Shown piece by piece: positions 44,102 to 56,942 of a stretch of DNA of 64,000 nucleotides. Below the pieces are notes generated by a model. The model saw only the letters and a list, made by a program, of their open reading frames with translations, had not been told where the DNA came from and did not search any database. The DNA is taken from NCBI GenBank assembly GCA_032629725.1, contig JAFEVB010000022.1, positions 1,302,001-1,366,000 on the forward strand, written 5' to 3'. This DNA comes from Gremmenia infestans (lineage: Eukaryota > Ascomycota > Leotiomycetes > Helotiales > Hamatocanthoscyphaceae). Each line of letters opens with the position of its first letter. The first letter of the stretch is position 1. The position numbers were made by a program, and so were the translations under genes.

Positions 44102-47100
44102 TGCATTGATTAAAAATGAATTATTATTCTGTTTGGCAAATTTCTACAGCAAAGGTTTTCTTATAGATGGGATATTTCAAGCTAAGAGCACGGGACATTT
44201 TGGCTTGATCCGGGATAATTGTGCTGGAATTAGCTCGGCGCTGAAGAATGGGGGTGGAGCTCCACACTTGTCTCGATTAACAACTTCAAGCGGAAATGTC
44301 TTCCACGGTATCAAAAATTACACGAGATGGAAATTCATTATAAAATAGGATTCATCTCATTCGTTCCTCTAAGCTGTCTTCTATCAACTTGTCAAACTGA
44401 ATATTTCTCTGAACCTCGTTTTGTCGACCGGCCCGAGTCAACATAAATCTCGGCAATATCCCCATGTAACCGAAACACAGTAGCTTTGAAGACGTAAATA
44501 GAAGGAAAGCCGGCCGGTCTAAAATCGTTTGAGAGTTTCCTGGCTAGTCCTATTTGATGACATTTTTAAAGATATGCATCGTTCTGGAACTGATATTTCG
44601 ATTATCAATTTTCAATGTTTTGAGATTTTAAGGTTTTAACGCTAGTCATGCACACGGCTATTCTGGACGGTATCATCTAGCACAAGTCCCTATGAATCAA
44701 GTCAAAAGATCCTACATTCCGAGTTGTATTGGGGATATAAAAGCAGGCAAGGTCCAGTCATGTGTCTCCAATTTTAGCACAACACCACAACATTTGGCTT
44801 TGCATCTCAGTTGGACGTCTTACTGTCACATTGCCACCTTTTCAAGTCCTTCCACTTTTGACCCAAAACTGACTGGCTAAAGATACGGAAACAAAGCTTG
44901 TTATCCCTTGAACTCTTGAAAAGTCCAACGCTGTGTGCTGAGATGCTGAAGCCCATTTCTGAATCCTGAAAATATTGTGCGACGTCATGGAAGTCTCCAA
45001 AATGATATCGAGGTTCTAATATGCGAGGTTTAATATACGCGAGGGCTGCTTGGAATCAAACTGATTTCAGGTATAAAAAGTTTCTCTTATACCTCAGATG
45101 AAAATTGAAAGAACATTGTGATGATCATTCGTCTTTGGGGAATTCGATTCGCTAGCCCACAAAAAGATATATCGTTCTCAAGTTACTTGCGGTCGATTGC
45201 ATGTTGCGAATCAGGTGTCATTTGGACTTGAAGAGTTGTTGTCAAGTAATGCTTGCTGTCAAATTCCGCCAACTCGAAATCTCAAGACTGCATGCAATGC
45301 AAATCAGAGCTTGGTTATTATCGAGGCAGCAAAGAAGAATGCCCGTAAAGATCTCATTTTCACATTCTGGGCTATGAATAGGTCTTGAGAGTATAGGACT
45401 TTGAAATATTTGATTTAAAGTGGGTGAAAAAGGTTAAGCTTATTCAAGAGATGAGACCTAGCGAAATTAAGTCAAATCATCACGTTACGCAATGAAATAC
45501 AAAATATTCACATCTGAATTCCACTCGTCTTCCACCTGATCTAAGTCACATGTTGAATTTTCATGCAATATATCAAGTATGGATTGATAGCCCGATTGAC
45601 TTAAACATCCAGCAGGAGAATTTGAGAGAGCTGTATAGACACTAGGTTTTGGTTTCTATTTCAAGTTTTATTTATGGAAAATCTCTCAGGGTGTATTAAG
45701 TAGCTGCGAAGTGAATCTCCTCTGGATCGGGGCTGTTATCAAATGACGGAATGCTGTTTCTCTTTAGAGATGCGCGGGACATAGGGATGCGGTAAGTTCT
45801 AGTAGTATACAATAGAACTTTTCTTTTACTTCGAAATCCTCTGGCATGTGCATTGAATGTGATTGCAATGTCTTCATGAAAGCACTTATGTTCGTGGAAC
45901 AGCGTGTTCAGGTTCAGCGGGACGAGCGTATTGGGGTTTCTATGAGCTTTAAACGAGGGTCAAACGCGGCTTAAATAGGGAATATAATGAAGGGGCACTC
46001 TCTGTCTATATGGAGAGGCAGTTGGAAGCCTGTGATATATCAATGGATTGGCGTATTATCTTCTGTTGGAAAAATTCCTACTGAGATACCTCGCCACAAG
46101 TTATTATCTATAGAAGCCCTTTGAAATTTCAGAGCGTGGAATCTTGTAGGCCTGGAATTTCGGCACAGTTTCATAAAAGTGACACACGTTTAACTGGTGA
46201 AGAGCTTATTTTAAGGTGGCCGAGGAAGAAAGAGAGGTATAAGAAGAGGGTGGGTGCACAGCTGAGGAGACACAAGATGCATGACATTGGTCATTTCATG
46301 AGAGCACGCTTTGAGCTCCAAGCGAGGGCTAACGTGGTTGCTTCTGCATATGTTATTCACGTCTGGTTGAGAAGGAGCAGAAGGAACTGGACGAGAAGGA
46401 AGCGAAGAAGGAATCGGTTGAGAAGGAAATACTTGCTGTTATGTAAGAATTCACCGTCAAGTGCTACGGACGTTGGAAGGAATTCGTGCGAGCTACAAAT
46501 CCAGGAGACGGAGTCCACAGTTCCGAGCCTGAGATTCTAGGGACAAGGACTATTAACGATCGTCGATTGTTCTTGGAGTTGGTTCTCTCCGAAAGTCGGC
46601 TTCTAATGTGTGGAGAGCTACTTTTTCGAATAGATCTGGGGCTTTAACAATAAAATTTTGAGCTAGATTGGCGATTCACATCAGACATGTACCTAGTGCT
46701 GAATAGCTATTGCCCTTGCTCTTCTTTTTTTTTCATCCGTCACGAGGTGTTGCATGCAACATCTTTCGCATTTGGCGGACATTGAATGAAGAAAATATGG
46801 TCTGCATAGTATTACCTGTATGTTGAGACAAAAAAGTCACATTTCAAGAGTTAAGCTTGACCATCTGGCGCGAATAAGTAAAGGATCCTTTGATTTCGCA
46901 AACACCCAGCCTTAGAAAAGGAGCGACGAAATGGAAGTAGGGGGAGCCGTGAAACTAAGCTTGGCTATACGAGAAAGCAATACAATAAAATGGTACTTCG
47001 AAGGGGCAATGCACTCAATTCATTAATCAACACCATTTCTCTGTGGCAGGACCGAAATTCAATATCAAGTCGGCACTGCTGTCATTTTCTAATAAAGCAT

Positions 47101-48570
47101 TGCATAAACGCCTTGCGATGAAGTTTGACCAAATTCAAACGCGAAGCTAACGCATGCCAGTGTCAAATATCTGAAGGAAGTTGCACACCTTTAATGTGCT
47201 ACTAGTAGCGGCGTAACTTTCATAAACTGTTCTTAGCTAGCATCTGCTAGTTGCGTAAAGCTATAACTCCTCCCAAAGGCTTGAATGAAAGAAATCCCAA
47301 AATTTTGATATGCAGATACCCCCTTTTTCTCCAGTCATGCTTCTCGCTTGACTGAAATGCTCACCTATTTCCACATAGGGTATAAATTTCTTTGCAAGGA
47401 GTAGAATGCATTGATATATTGGTCTTACTAACCAGTCCCTCTCTTATCGCCGGACTCGACACGTGAATATAATAAAGAGCACAGCAATACTATTTCCCCA
47501 TACTTACAAAGCAAAGCTACAAAGGTCATAATGAGATTCCTTAATCGAATATAGAGATAAACATACCACTGTCAACAAGGAGTTTCAGTCATCAAGAAAA
47601 CCCAGTCGCCTAAGCAGAATAGTCTGATGAATTAGCCTTCAAAAAGAATACCTAAAAATTTGACATCAGAACAAGAAACAAATAGCCTCATATATGCCAT
47701 TGAGTAGATAACCCGGCGACCGAGGGAGGTCACGGAAGATAAGCTGCTTAAGTAAGTTTTAAAAGGTAATGCCGAGTGGCAATACTCTAGAGAATGTGAG
47801 ATTTATACTAAAAAGCATAAAAATGTTCCACTTCTCGACTAATAAAGAAACCTAATCACAACAAGTGAATCAGTCAAATACCAATTTAAGATAAGCACTC
47901 AAGGCACCAAGGGAGCTGCCTGTCTTTAAATAGGGTCATAGATCGGCACATCCCACATGTAAAAGACGTCTTGAACTCTTCGTTTTCCCTTACCAGAAGA
48001 AAATAAGAAGGGTCTAATAAATAGCAAAAGCTTGTGCCAAGAAAACCCTTGATTTCACGTACCTACTAAGTATACGTTTAAATTAAGCACGTGAGGAAAA
48101 TAACCACTAGCTTGGCCGTTATTTCCTAAACCATGACATTTTATAATCAGATAATGTATGGTGCAGGATACAGCTCAAGGTGCGTATTGCGTTATTTTTA
48201 TTTTGCCACTTGCTTGGTAGGAGCAGGGGCTTGGATTTGATAGCATAGGGGTTTCGGAGATCCGATGGCGGGGCGGTCTCCTCGGTAGAACTTAGGGGCT
48301 GAATCAAGGACGAGATGGCTGGCATCGTGAACGAGATATGCGGTATTTGGAGAAAATGTTAATGCGAAGGTTTATGTAGGATAAGGAATATCGTATTATT
48401 GAGATATCCAGATCCATCCCCTAAAAGTTCATATATTCATTTTATCCGCTTCTGTCCCCCTTCCCTAAAAATGCGCCCCCCAATCTATTATATGCCTCTA
48501 TCCCAAACGCCTCAAAAATGCCATGCTAAACCTCAACCCAAGTAATCCGCAATGCAGCAAACCTATCATC
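44102..48570. other. 4.5-kb AT-rich gene-poor region
   Basis: No gene is supported. The only coding-like signal is an acidic, protein-like stretch at about 46362-46650 (separate entry). The rest is AT-rich with short frames. No inverted-repeat element was recognised. Confidence 0.45.
46362..46650 (+). pseudogene. possible gene remnant of unknown family
   Basis: One frame reads LVEKEQKELDEKEAKKESVE and KEILAVM, then TAA, and continues in frame as EFTVKCYGRWKEFVRATNPG plus DGVHSSEPEIL to a stop near 46650. The charged helix followed by a mixed hydrophobic segment looks like protein, and the frame continues across the stop. Upstream codons in this frame contain several stops. I do not recognise the family; it may be chance. 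Confidence 0.3.
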
Positions 48571-49898
48571 TCAAAAAACAACAACCATCTTCCTACCACC
48601 CATCTCCCCCTTCTTCAAGCGATCCAGACCCAGCACCACGTTTTCCAAACCCCCATGTACAGCCTCGATACCAGGTACCTGCACCCTGCCCTCTCCCACA
48701 AGTCTGTTCAACTCTAGCGCATACGCCCTATTGGTCTCATCCAGCACAAAACGCTTCATCTCCACCGTAACCACGTGTACGTTGCCCGGTACCTCCTCCT
48801 CGGATCCCATCATCGCAAGCGGTGCAAACTTAGACGCCCGTTCCTTACTGAGGACTTGTAAACAGGCACTCGCGGTTTTCGGGCCAACGAGGTCGATAGC
48901 GCGGGTGATGTTGTCGCCTGCTATACTTTTGATTTCTGAGATGATTTGCTTGTTGGACTTGTTGTCGCGCTCGATGACGGTGGCGCCGAGGGAACGGGCG
49001 AGGGGCGCGGTGTGAGAAGATGTTATGGCTATGACGCGCAGGTGGGAGAGGGCAGCGAGTTGAAGGGCGTATTGGCCTGTTACTGTGCCGCCGCCCCAGA
49101 TGAGGAGGAATTCTTGGTCTAGCTCTTGTTCTTGCTTCTCAGAGTTTGCGTGTAGAGGTGGATTTGAGAAGGGAGGAGGCAACGGCACATCGAGCCAGTG
49201 CCAAAGCGTCATTGCAGCCGTGAGACCAGCGACACCGAGGGACGCGGCTGATGTGAAGCTGGTAGAGGGCGGGAGGGGGAGGACTGTGTGCGCGGGCACG
49301 GTGATATATTGTTGAAAACAGCCGGCGCGGCGGTCGCGGTAATATGTGCCTGTTTCATGTCAACGTTTCTATTTCAAAACTCTTATGAAGGGTAAGGAAA
49401 GGGAGGAGAATACATACTCGTCCAAACATGATCCCCGACTTTGACGTCCCTCACACCAGCCCCAACCATTTCCACTATGCCAGCCATTTCCCGCCCAGTT
49501 ATCCATGGAAACTCTGGGAGGCAGAAATTGTAGTCTACTGATTTGTAGTCGATTGGATTGAGACCTGTTGCCCGGTTTGAGATGACTACTTCGTGTTCGT
49601 GGGCTAACGTTGGGAAGGGGAGGTCTGCGAAGCCGTATGCGCCTTTTGCTGCCACTATTAATGCTCGATTTGACCTTTGGATAGGTATTTCCGCGACATT
49701 TTCCCCTGTTGTGATATTGATTTCATCTGGACTTGTGAACTGTGATGTCGAGTCTATTGAATCTTGAGAGTCTGTGGAATCTCCCGGGTTCTTTTCTTCA
49801 ATTTCATACTGTTCGGGAGAGACTGGTACTTTCTCCCCCCATGATTCTTTTTTGGGGATGTTGCAGAGTAGACATCGGAATAAACTTGAGAAAGACAT
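48571..49898 (-). CDS. medium-chain dehydrogenase/reductase (zinc-independent enoyl-reductase-like)
   Basis: Two exons: 49418-49898 and 48571-49349, with a 68-nt intron; 419 residues. The first 80 residues (MSFSSLFRCLLCNIPKKESW and a Ser/Thr/Glu-rich part) are an extension not usual in the family. The core then starts NRALIVAAKGAYGFADLPFP and follows the MDR pattern with NRATGLNPIDYKSVDY, GREMAGIVEMVGAGVRDVKV, GDHVWT and SAASLGVAGLTAAMTLW. The nucleotide-binding part is IWGGGTVTGQYALQLAALSH. Cysteines for a structural zinc are absent. It resembles trans-acting enoyl-reductase or quinone-reductase-type oxidoreductases found alone or near secondary metabolite genes. The exact substrate is unknown. 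There are no biosynthetic neighbours, so I do not call a cluster. Confidence 0.87.
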
Positions 49899-50282
49899 TG
49901 GCGAGGAGTCAAGGAAAACAAGACAAAAAGAAGTGCACAGTGACCCAACTCTGGGACAAAGAAAGTTTTATATCGCATATGCATGTATGGCGAACATCAC
50001 TAGCGATAAGATGTAATCAGTCGCCTTCCCCACCCAACTGTCGGAAGTCCCTATGGTGGTTCCGCTATATATGCCTATCGAGCGGGATGAGCTTGCCGTA
50101 GATGGGTCTCTACTCACCTAGCACCTTGACAGCTATTGGGTAACAGCTACCTAGGTACCCGTGGTAATGGTGAAGAGGTATCGGCCAAGTTGGGATAGCT
50201 TATCAATCTTCGGCTCAAAAGTGGGAGAGATCGCACACGTGACTATTGCTGGTACTCGAATATCTGAGTAACACTCGTGTTA
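49899..50282. other. intergenic between the MDR gene and the G-patch gene
   Basis: Fewer than 400 bases, holding the probable promoter of the MDR gene and the 3' flank of the G-patch gene. A CTACCTAGGTACCC motif (50147-50160) repeats one at 9791. Confidence 0.5.
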
Positions 50283-52456
50283 CTATTCATCGTCGTCGCT
50301 ATCGTCTCCAAAAATTGCTTTGAAAACTGCCTCTCCAGCCTTTTGTCCTTCTAATGCTTCATTTCTTTCCACATCGATGACCACTTCTTTTGGTCCTTCG
50401 ACCACTGGTTCTGTTTCCGTAGGTTGGCTGCTCCTCGTACCAGTATCCCAGTTCTGATTCCTCATCATCTCATCAATTGCGTTACGAGAAACAAGATCCG
50501 GAGCGGTATTCCGAGGTGCGGCTCCTTCGTCGGCATGTTCAGTAGAACCCGGCTGCACGTGAGCAGGAGGCTTGACATTGAACCGCTTGCAGAGAAGTCT
50601 TGTAGGGTACCAGTCTGTAGAGCTTCTAGTCATCGGTCCATACATACCTAGTTTCGCTGCTTGTTGTGCTGGATCTTCTGGTTTGGGCTCAGGTTTTCTC
50701 AGTAATGAGATAGTGGAATCAGGGGCATCCGATGCAAGTTTTGGAGCCGTAGTTGATGTAGTGAAACGTGTAGCCATCATTCCTGACATCGGCTTGAAGA
50801 TTTGCGCGCAGTTGGCGAATTCGTTGAGCTCTTTCAACCAATCATTCTTCGATATACCGGGGGCCTTTTCTGGTAAATTCGGGTTTATACCAGCTTGATT
50901 CTCAAGATATGCTCGATATCGACTTCGTTTCGATTCGTCTTCGCTATAGGGCATAAAGCCGCTTGCGCCTCGACTAAGAGCAGCATCTGCGGTAAATTTG
51001 TCGACTCTCGGTATTTGGGCTAGGAATTCCTCCCGTCGTTCTTCTTCAGTCATGGCATAACCCGCGGGTATTTCACCTAGAGCCGCTGGAAGATTTGATT
51101 TGCCAGATGCAGAAGCAAGTTTATCTCGTGCTGCTGGACTTAGAAAATCAAACACCGACTTCCCTGGGAGAGCTGCTTCTCCAAGTATCGCAGCTCTGGA
51201 TTTCGGATCAAGCTTGGATGCTTTAGCCGCATCTGCCGTAGATAGATATGCACCGGCTGATCCAGCTTTTGGTTCTCTCGAAGATTTCCAGCCTTGGGGA
51301 ATCTCTGGAGGTGCATATTTCCCAGCAGACTGGATTATTGAAGAGAATTCGTCGCTACTGCTCAGTGTAAATCCGTCCAAAGGCAGTCGACCATCGTGAC
51401 ATTTGCGAAATCCAATGGCAGCCTTAGCCATTGCTACCCTTTTAGATATAAAAACAGGTTTTGATTTGAGAAGTGGATTTACGGATCCATTCGCGGGCTT
51501 CTTCTTTTTCTTGTCGCCTCCAATTACTCGGTTGTATGATATTCGGGGTCCAATTTCGTAAGGATCTTCATCATCTGACCCGGTATCATTCAAAATGCCA
51601 ATACCTATCCCACCTCTTACAGCCTTTTTTTTCTTCAGCTTGGAATTAGCCGCCTTTGGGCCAAGTAGATTTGTTGTGACATCGTCCTCATCGTCCGGAC
51701 TGACGGTATCTGATCCAGGTTCATTACTTGGCTCCAATTTCGTCTCTCCTTCGAATCCTAAACCTTTGTGATCGTTCTTCTTGACGAAGCTAATCATGTG
51801 TGTATTTTCCGGCGCAAAAAGATGCGTAGTGTTGTTGTCCTCTCCTGCCTTTTCCACGCCATCCAGACGTGCTTTACGCCGTATCTTTGGGCCGACACCT
51901 TGTCCCTCTTTCCAACCCATCTTTTTGAGAAGCTTAATCCCAACAGTTTCTCCCTCTGTTCTGAATAAGTCGATAAGTGCGCCACGCCGTGCGGTATCAT
52001 CTTGTGTTGTGCCGAGCCCTGCAAACCCATTTGCCGTTTCTACTCGTTGTGCTTCGGCCGCATCTGCAATATCCTCCTCATCCATGAAGTCCTCGGGTCG
52101 TTGCTGGGGGGCTTTTGGCGCATCCTTCTTTCGATTGGATCGAGACGAGACAAACGTCGATGGTGTCCATCCTTCCTTGGACCCTACGGTATTGAAATAT
52201 CTAACAATAATCAGCACCTGGACAGGCTTATGCAAATCAAGAGGTCTTACCCTGCACTGAATCCACCAGTGAAAGCTCCATGAAGACGCTTTTGGCCCCT
52301 TTCATCCCTCACTTCCTGCTTCCAGACGGGCACATATGATCCATCGTCTCGCACATCCGGATCTAGAGGGGGAAGGGGAGTTCCGAAAGCTACGAAAGGT
52401 GATTGTTGTGCTTGAAGGTCGGCCTCGAAAGTTGCACGGGACCGTTTAACTGACAT
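50283..52456 (-). CDS. G-patch protein of the TGH/GPATCH1 family (splicing-associated)
   Basis: Two exons: 52251-52456 and 50283-52200, with a 50-nt intron; 707 residues. The start is MSVKRSRATFEADLQAQQSP; the longer frame upstream uses a non-ATG start. The N-terminus carries the conserved TGH block FVAFGTPLPPLDPDVRDDGS and YVPVWKQEVRDERGQKRLHG, followed by FNTVGSKEGWTPSTF (DUF1604-type). The G-patch is VGIKLLKKMGWKEGQGVGPK near residue 160. Lys-rich linkers and a short acidic tail (GDDSDDDE) follow. TGH homologs associate with the spliceosome and RNA processing, so a nuclear role is likely. It is divergent from the kinase gene to the right. Confidence 0.9.
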
Positions 52457-53718
52457 GATGGTGTCATATGAGGCGATTTCGACCAAGGGGAAGTCGAGTC
52501 CGTATCAGGGGCTTTCGAGATGGAAAGGCTGCGATGAAGGTTCAGCCTTGTTGTGCAGAGGTACAGTAGGTGAAATGGGAAAAGGACGTGTCATTGGTGG
52601 CCTAGGCGCGACATCAAGGTGTCCACTAAAGTACCTAGGCGCCAAGCTTTAACGCCTTCCTTCCATTTTAGGAATCAAGGCTGGACTCACTCCGGGGCCG
52701 TGTGGATATGGGATGGGTATAGAATAAAGCGGCATTGGTTATCTGCATGGAAATGGTGCCGCTTTGCCCTTGCCATTTGCGGGGACTACCTTCTTCACAG
52801 AAGTCTGGCTTTACCTCCGTACAGAGGTAGGAGGAAGCTCCTTTTCCGGAAAATTGTGGCAGATGTGAGAAGTCACTTTACCGTATTATATCAATATTAC
52901 TGGTAAAGTATTTGTTTGTTTACGGGAGTTTACGGGTGATTATCGATTGATTGCTTAGATAGGTTACCTAGATAGCTACTGTTGAGCCCAGCCATCCGGT
53001 CAGCCATGCATCACATCCGTGGACCTCCAGGTAGGTATGCATCCAACCAAGGTTCATATCAGCCGGAGGAGTAAAGAAAGAAGTAAGAATGTATTGGATT
53101 TAATATTGCATCCATTCAGAAGTCAAGAGCACGTAAATTACGTGGACTAATATTGTACCAGTTTTTCATTATTTCGAGCAACCCCGGAGGAAAGAACAAT
53201 AATGGGCCTACGAAGTATGCGCGCAATGTTTATGATTCTTTATCCAAAAAGTAATCCCAACTGTAGACTAGATTCTCATGATTACCCGTTGTCTCTTCCT
53301 TTCCTTGCCTTGCGAATGTGACCTTACGAGTAAGCTTGGGGAGTTCGTACTGGGCGGTATTGACGACACTGTACTCGTACCTGCCCAACTGCCCACCTAA
53401 CTTTTTGCTTGCTACCTACCTGGGTACTCTACCCGCCCCTTTCACCACCACCACCACCTCCTCCTCCTCCTCCTCCTCCTGCTTACGAACGACCTACGTA
53501 CCACTCTGCTCTCTTTGGTTCTGCTCTCCGGATTCAATCATACAACAATCGCACTCTACAGTAAATCGATCTTGTCTTGTCCATCTCAGCGTGTTTCAGA
53601 AGTGAGGACTGACGTCGCTTGAGTGAGTCTGGACTAGGTCTGCAGTTCGCACCCTGCCCTGTCTGCCCTGCTGTTCCTTCGGCTGATTGCTACCTGACCT
53701 GGCGAACGTCGGATCGAG
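52457..53718. promoter_or_regulatory. divergent promoter region, G-patch gene and KIN1-type kinase
   Basis: 1.26 kb between two divergent starts (52456 and 53719). A CAC/CTC trinucleotide tract lies at 53443-53481, within the probable 5' leader of the kinase gene. No coding region was recognised. Confidence 0.55.
53443..53481. repeat. CAC then CTC trinucleotide tract
   Basis: CAC repeats run directly into CTC repeats upstream of the kinase start: a pyrimidine-rich leader tract, typical of fungal promoters of housekeeping genes. Confidence 0.85.
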
Positions 53719-56700
53719 ATGGCTACAACAACCTCAGTATCGCCGACGACCGTTGAGCGCAACGGTTCCAGGCGAGGTCAATCCCACTCCACTCCAAGCA
53801 GGTCTCAGTCTACAAGAACCAGGAGCACTGCAGTCCCCCCCAGCCCTCACCGCACCACTTCCACCCACCGCCGCACATCTTCGCGCCACGCCGCCGTCGA
53901 GGAAACATTGCCGCATGCAAACCATGAGACTTCAAACGTCGCACAAACACACCGTCGAAGCTCCAGCAAAGACCGTCCATCGCGGAACGAATCGAGCAGA
54001 AGCGCGTCCGGCCATCACCATCGATCAAGCCGATATTCAGCAGACATGTCCACAGCCGTCGCAAATGGCGGAGGGCCCGCTCCCGTCGTGACCGCCCAGG
54101 AGTCAAAGCATGGTGGGAGGTCTGGAAAGTCGAGGACTATCATACCAGCGCAGACGGGAAATTGGGTTCTGGGAAAGACAATCGGTGCAGGTAGTATGGG
54201 GAAGGTTAAGTTAGCTCGTAGACCAGAAGGGGGTGAACAGGTAAGTCCAAGTTGCCTTAGATCTTTCGTTTTCAATAGTAACCAACATTTACAGGTCGCT
54301 GTCAAGATCGTACCTCGCGGTATCACCGACGAAGGACACAATCAAAGCCGCGCAGATAGGGAGCGCGCCGAGCATTCGAAGGAAGTCCGGACTGCGCGAG
54401 AAGCTGCTATCGTCACTCTGTTAGACCACCCATACATATGTGGCATGCGAGATGTTGTGCGCACGACGTATCACTGGTACATGCTCTTCGAATACGTCAA
54501 TGGAGGACAGATGCTGGACTACATTATTTCTCACGGAAGGCTGAAGGAAAAGCAAGCGAGAAAATTCAGCAGACAGATCGCAAGCGCTTTGGACTACTGC
54601 CACAGAAACAGCATTGTCCACCGTGATCTGAAGATTGAGAACATCTTGATCAGCAAGACGGGAGACATCAAGATCATTGATTTTGGCCTGAGCAATCTCT
54701 TTGCTCCACGGAGTCATCTGAAGACATTTTGCGGCAGTCTATACTTTGCCGCGCCAGAGTTATTGCAAGCCAAGGCGTATACCGGACCAGAAGTCGACAT
54801 TTGGAGTTTTGGGATTGTTCTTTACGTCCTGGTATGCGGTAAGGTGCCTTTTGACGACCAGAGCATGCCCGCATTGCATGCCAAGATCAAGAAAGGCATC
54901 GTGGACTACCCTAGTTGGCTTTCCCCTGGTGAGTTAATCATGAACTCTACATGGATTAATACTGACTAGCTACAGAATGCAAGAATCTCATCGCTCGAAT
55001 GCTTGTCACTGACCCCAGACAACGCGCTAGCCTTCAAGAAATCATGAACCATCCTTGGATGGTCAAAGGATTCGGATCTGCACCCGAGAACTACCTACCA
55101 ATACGCGAGCCACTGACACTGCCCCTTGACCCAGCGGTTATTCAAGCTATGACGGGCTTTGACTTTGGTCCATCAGAGCTGATTCAGAGCCAATTGACAG
55201 AAGTCATTGATTCTCAAGACTACCAACGAGCTGTGCGATTAGCGGTGCATGAGCGTGAAAATCAGGGACCTCCCAGAGATCCCGAAAAGAAAAGAGGGTT
55301 CGGATTTGACTTCTACAAGAGAAGAAACTCCAGCAGTCGTGATACCCTCACAACTCCTAGCGTCGAAGGGTTGGCTCTCGGAAACGATCCTGTCAACGCT
55401 TTCCACCCCTTGGTTTCGGTCTATTATCTTGTTAGAGAAAAACAGGAACGAGACAGGCTTGCGGCAAATCCTGGAGCTACGACTATGCCACGTTCTCCAG
55501 GAGAAGCTCCTCTTCAACTTCCAGAGATTCTAGCACCAAAGGCAGCACATACCAACGCTGCCACTTATGAGATGCCGGGTGAGAAGGCTACCGGAGGACG
55601 CTCAAGACCACGTGCTAGAACGCATGGCGAAGATGATGCTGCTGAGGCTATGAAACACTTGAAAGTGGGTAGTGCGAGTGGTCCAACTTCACCGGCTGTC
55701 ATGGAGCCTCCATCTGAACAACCACATCGAAAAGAAAGCACCGCAGCTGGTATTCTAAGACGATTCAGTACCAGGAAACGCAAAGACACTTTTGATAAAT
55801 CACACCCACCCCAGGTCACTATTCAATCACCACATGAGCACGGAAGTATGAGGAAGAGCTTCAGTGTCCGAAGAACTCGTGACCGAGAAAGTGAAGGTCC
55901 ATCATCGATGCTTCGATCAGGGAGCAGCCAGCCTCAGCACAGTGACCTCCTAACCCCACCAGGATCCGCTGATAATTCCCGCAATGTCAATGGGCTGGGA
56001 AGATCGACGAGTGTCAACTCAGCCGACTTCAGAAGAAAGGATAGCAGAAGAGGCGGTTCAGACGCAGTACCTCCAAAGGTCACATATAAGGATCCATCCC
56101 CAACGAATGGTTCAGAGCATTCGACTCTCAACGAGAAAGGATCACGCGACCCAGAGCAAAAGGCCCACTTGAACCCAAGAGCGGCTACGATGAGAGCAAA
56201 GTCTCTTGGTCATGCACGCAGAGAGAGTATTCAAGCTCGACGAGCACGGAGAGAAGAGGCGCGAGAAGCGAACGTTCCAGAGGAAACTGATATGGATGGG
56301 GATGCAAGTGGCTTGTCCACAGACCGTGTTGACAATGCGGAGCATGTGAAACCAGTTTTCCTCAAGGGCTTATTCAGCGTCTCTACAACATCTACGAAGC
56401 CTGTCCCGGCAATTCGAGCAGATATTATCAGAGTACTGAGACAGCTAGGAATTGATTTCAGTGAGATCAGAGGTGGATTCAGCTGTCGACACACACCATC
56501 GATCGATCTTAAGAAGGTCATTGACCTCCAACCAAACAGTCACGGCAACCAAACTCCAGGTCACAAAAGGCGAATCAGCTTTGGAGGCTTCATGGGTGGT
56601 AACAACAATGATAGAGACCGCGAAGACTTCAGAGATGCAGACAGATCACCTCACACTCCTCGGACTCCGGGTCGGCCTCGGGGAGACACGAGCTACACTA

Positions 56701-56942
56701 ATTCAGATGCGTCCGATGAAAGTGTCCCACGACAGAACAGAGGCTCATCCGCGCGTGCCGTTGGGGAAACAAGCACCCACGTGCAAAGCGAACTGGGCGG
56801 GAGCATGGTATTAGAATTTGAGATCTTCATCGTTAAGGTCCCTCTTCTTTCGCTACACGGTATCCAATTCAAGCGTTTGCAAGGAGGAACATGGCAGTAC
56901 AAAAATATGGCAGATCAGATCCTGAGAGAACTCAAACTCTGA
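53719..56942 (+). CDS. KIN1/KIN2-type (MARK/PAR-1 related) serine/threonine kinase with KA1 domain
   Basis: Exons: 53719-54240, 54295-54928 and 54976-56942 (introns of 54 and 47 nt); 1040 residues. A disordered N-terminus of about 145 residues precedes the kinase domain (about 148-415). Kinase motifs are IGAGSMGKVKLARRPEGG (Gly loop), VAVKIV, HRDLKIENILIS (catalytic Asp about 285), DFGLSNLF, FCGSLYFAAPELL in the activation segment and HPWM at the end. A long Ser/Arg-rich region follows. The C-terminal KA1 domain is LEFEIFIVKVPLLSLHGIQF, then QGGTWQYKNMADQILREL, as in KIN1/KIN2 and MARK kinases that bind acidic membranes. Likely role: cell polarity, septation and exocytosis at the growing tip. 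The 54-nt first intron is itself open and in frame. Confidence 0.94.
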
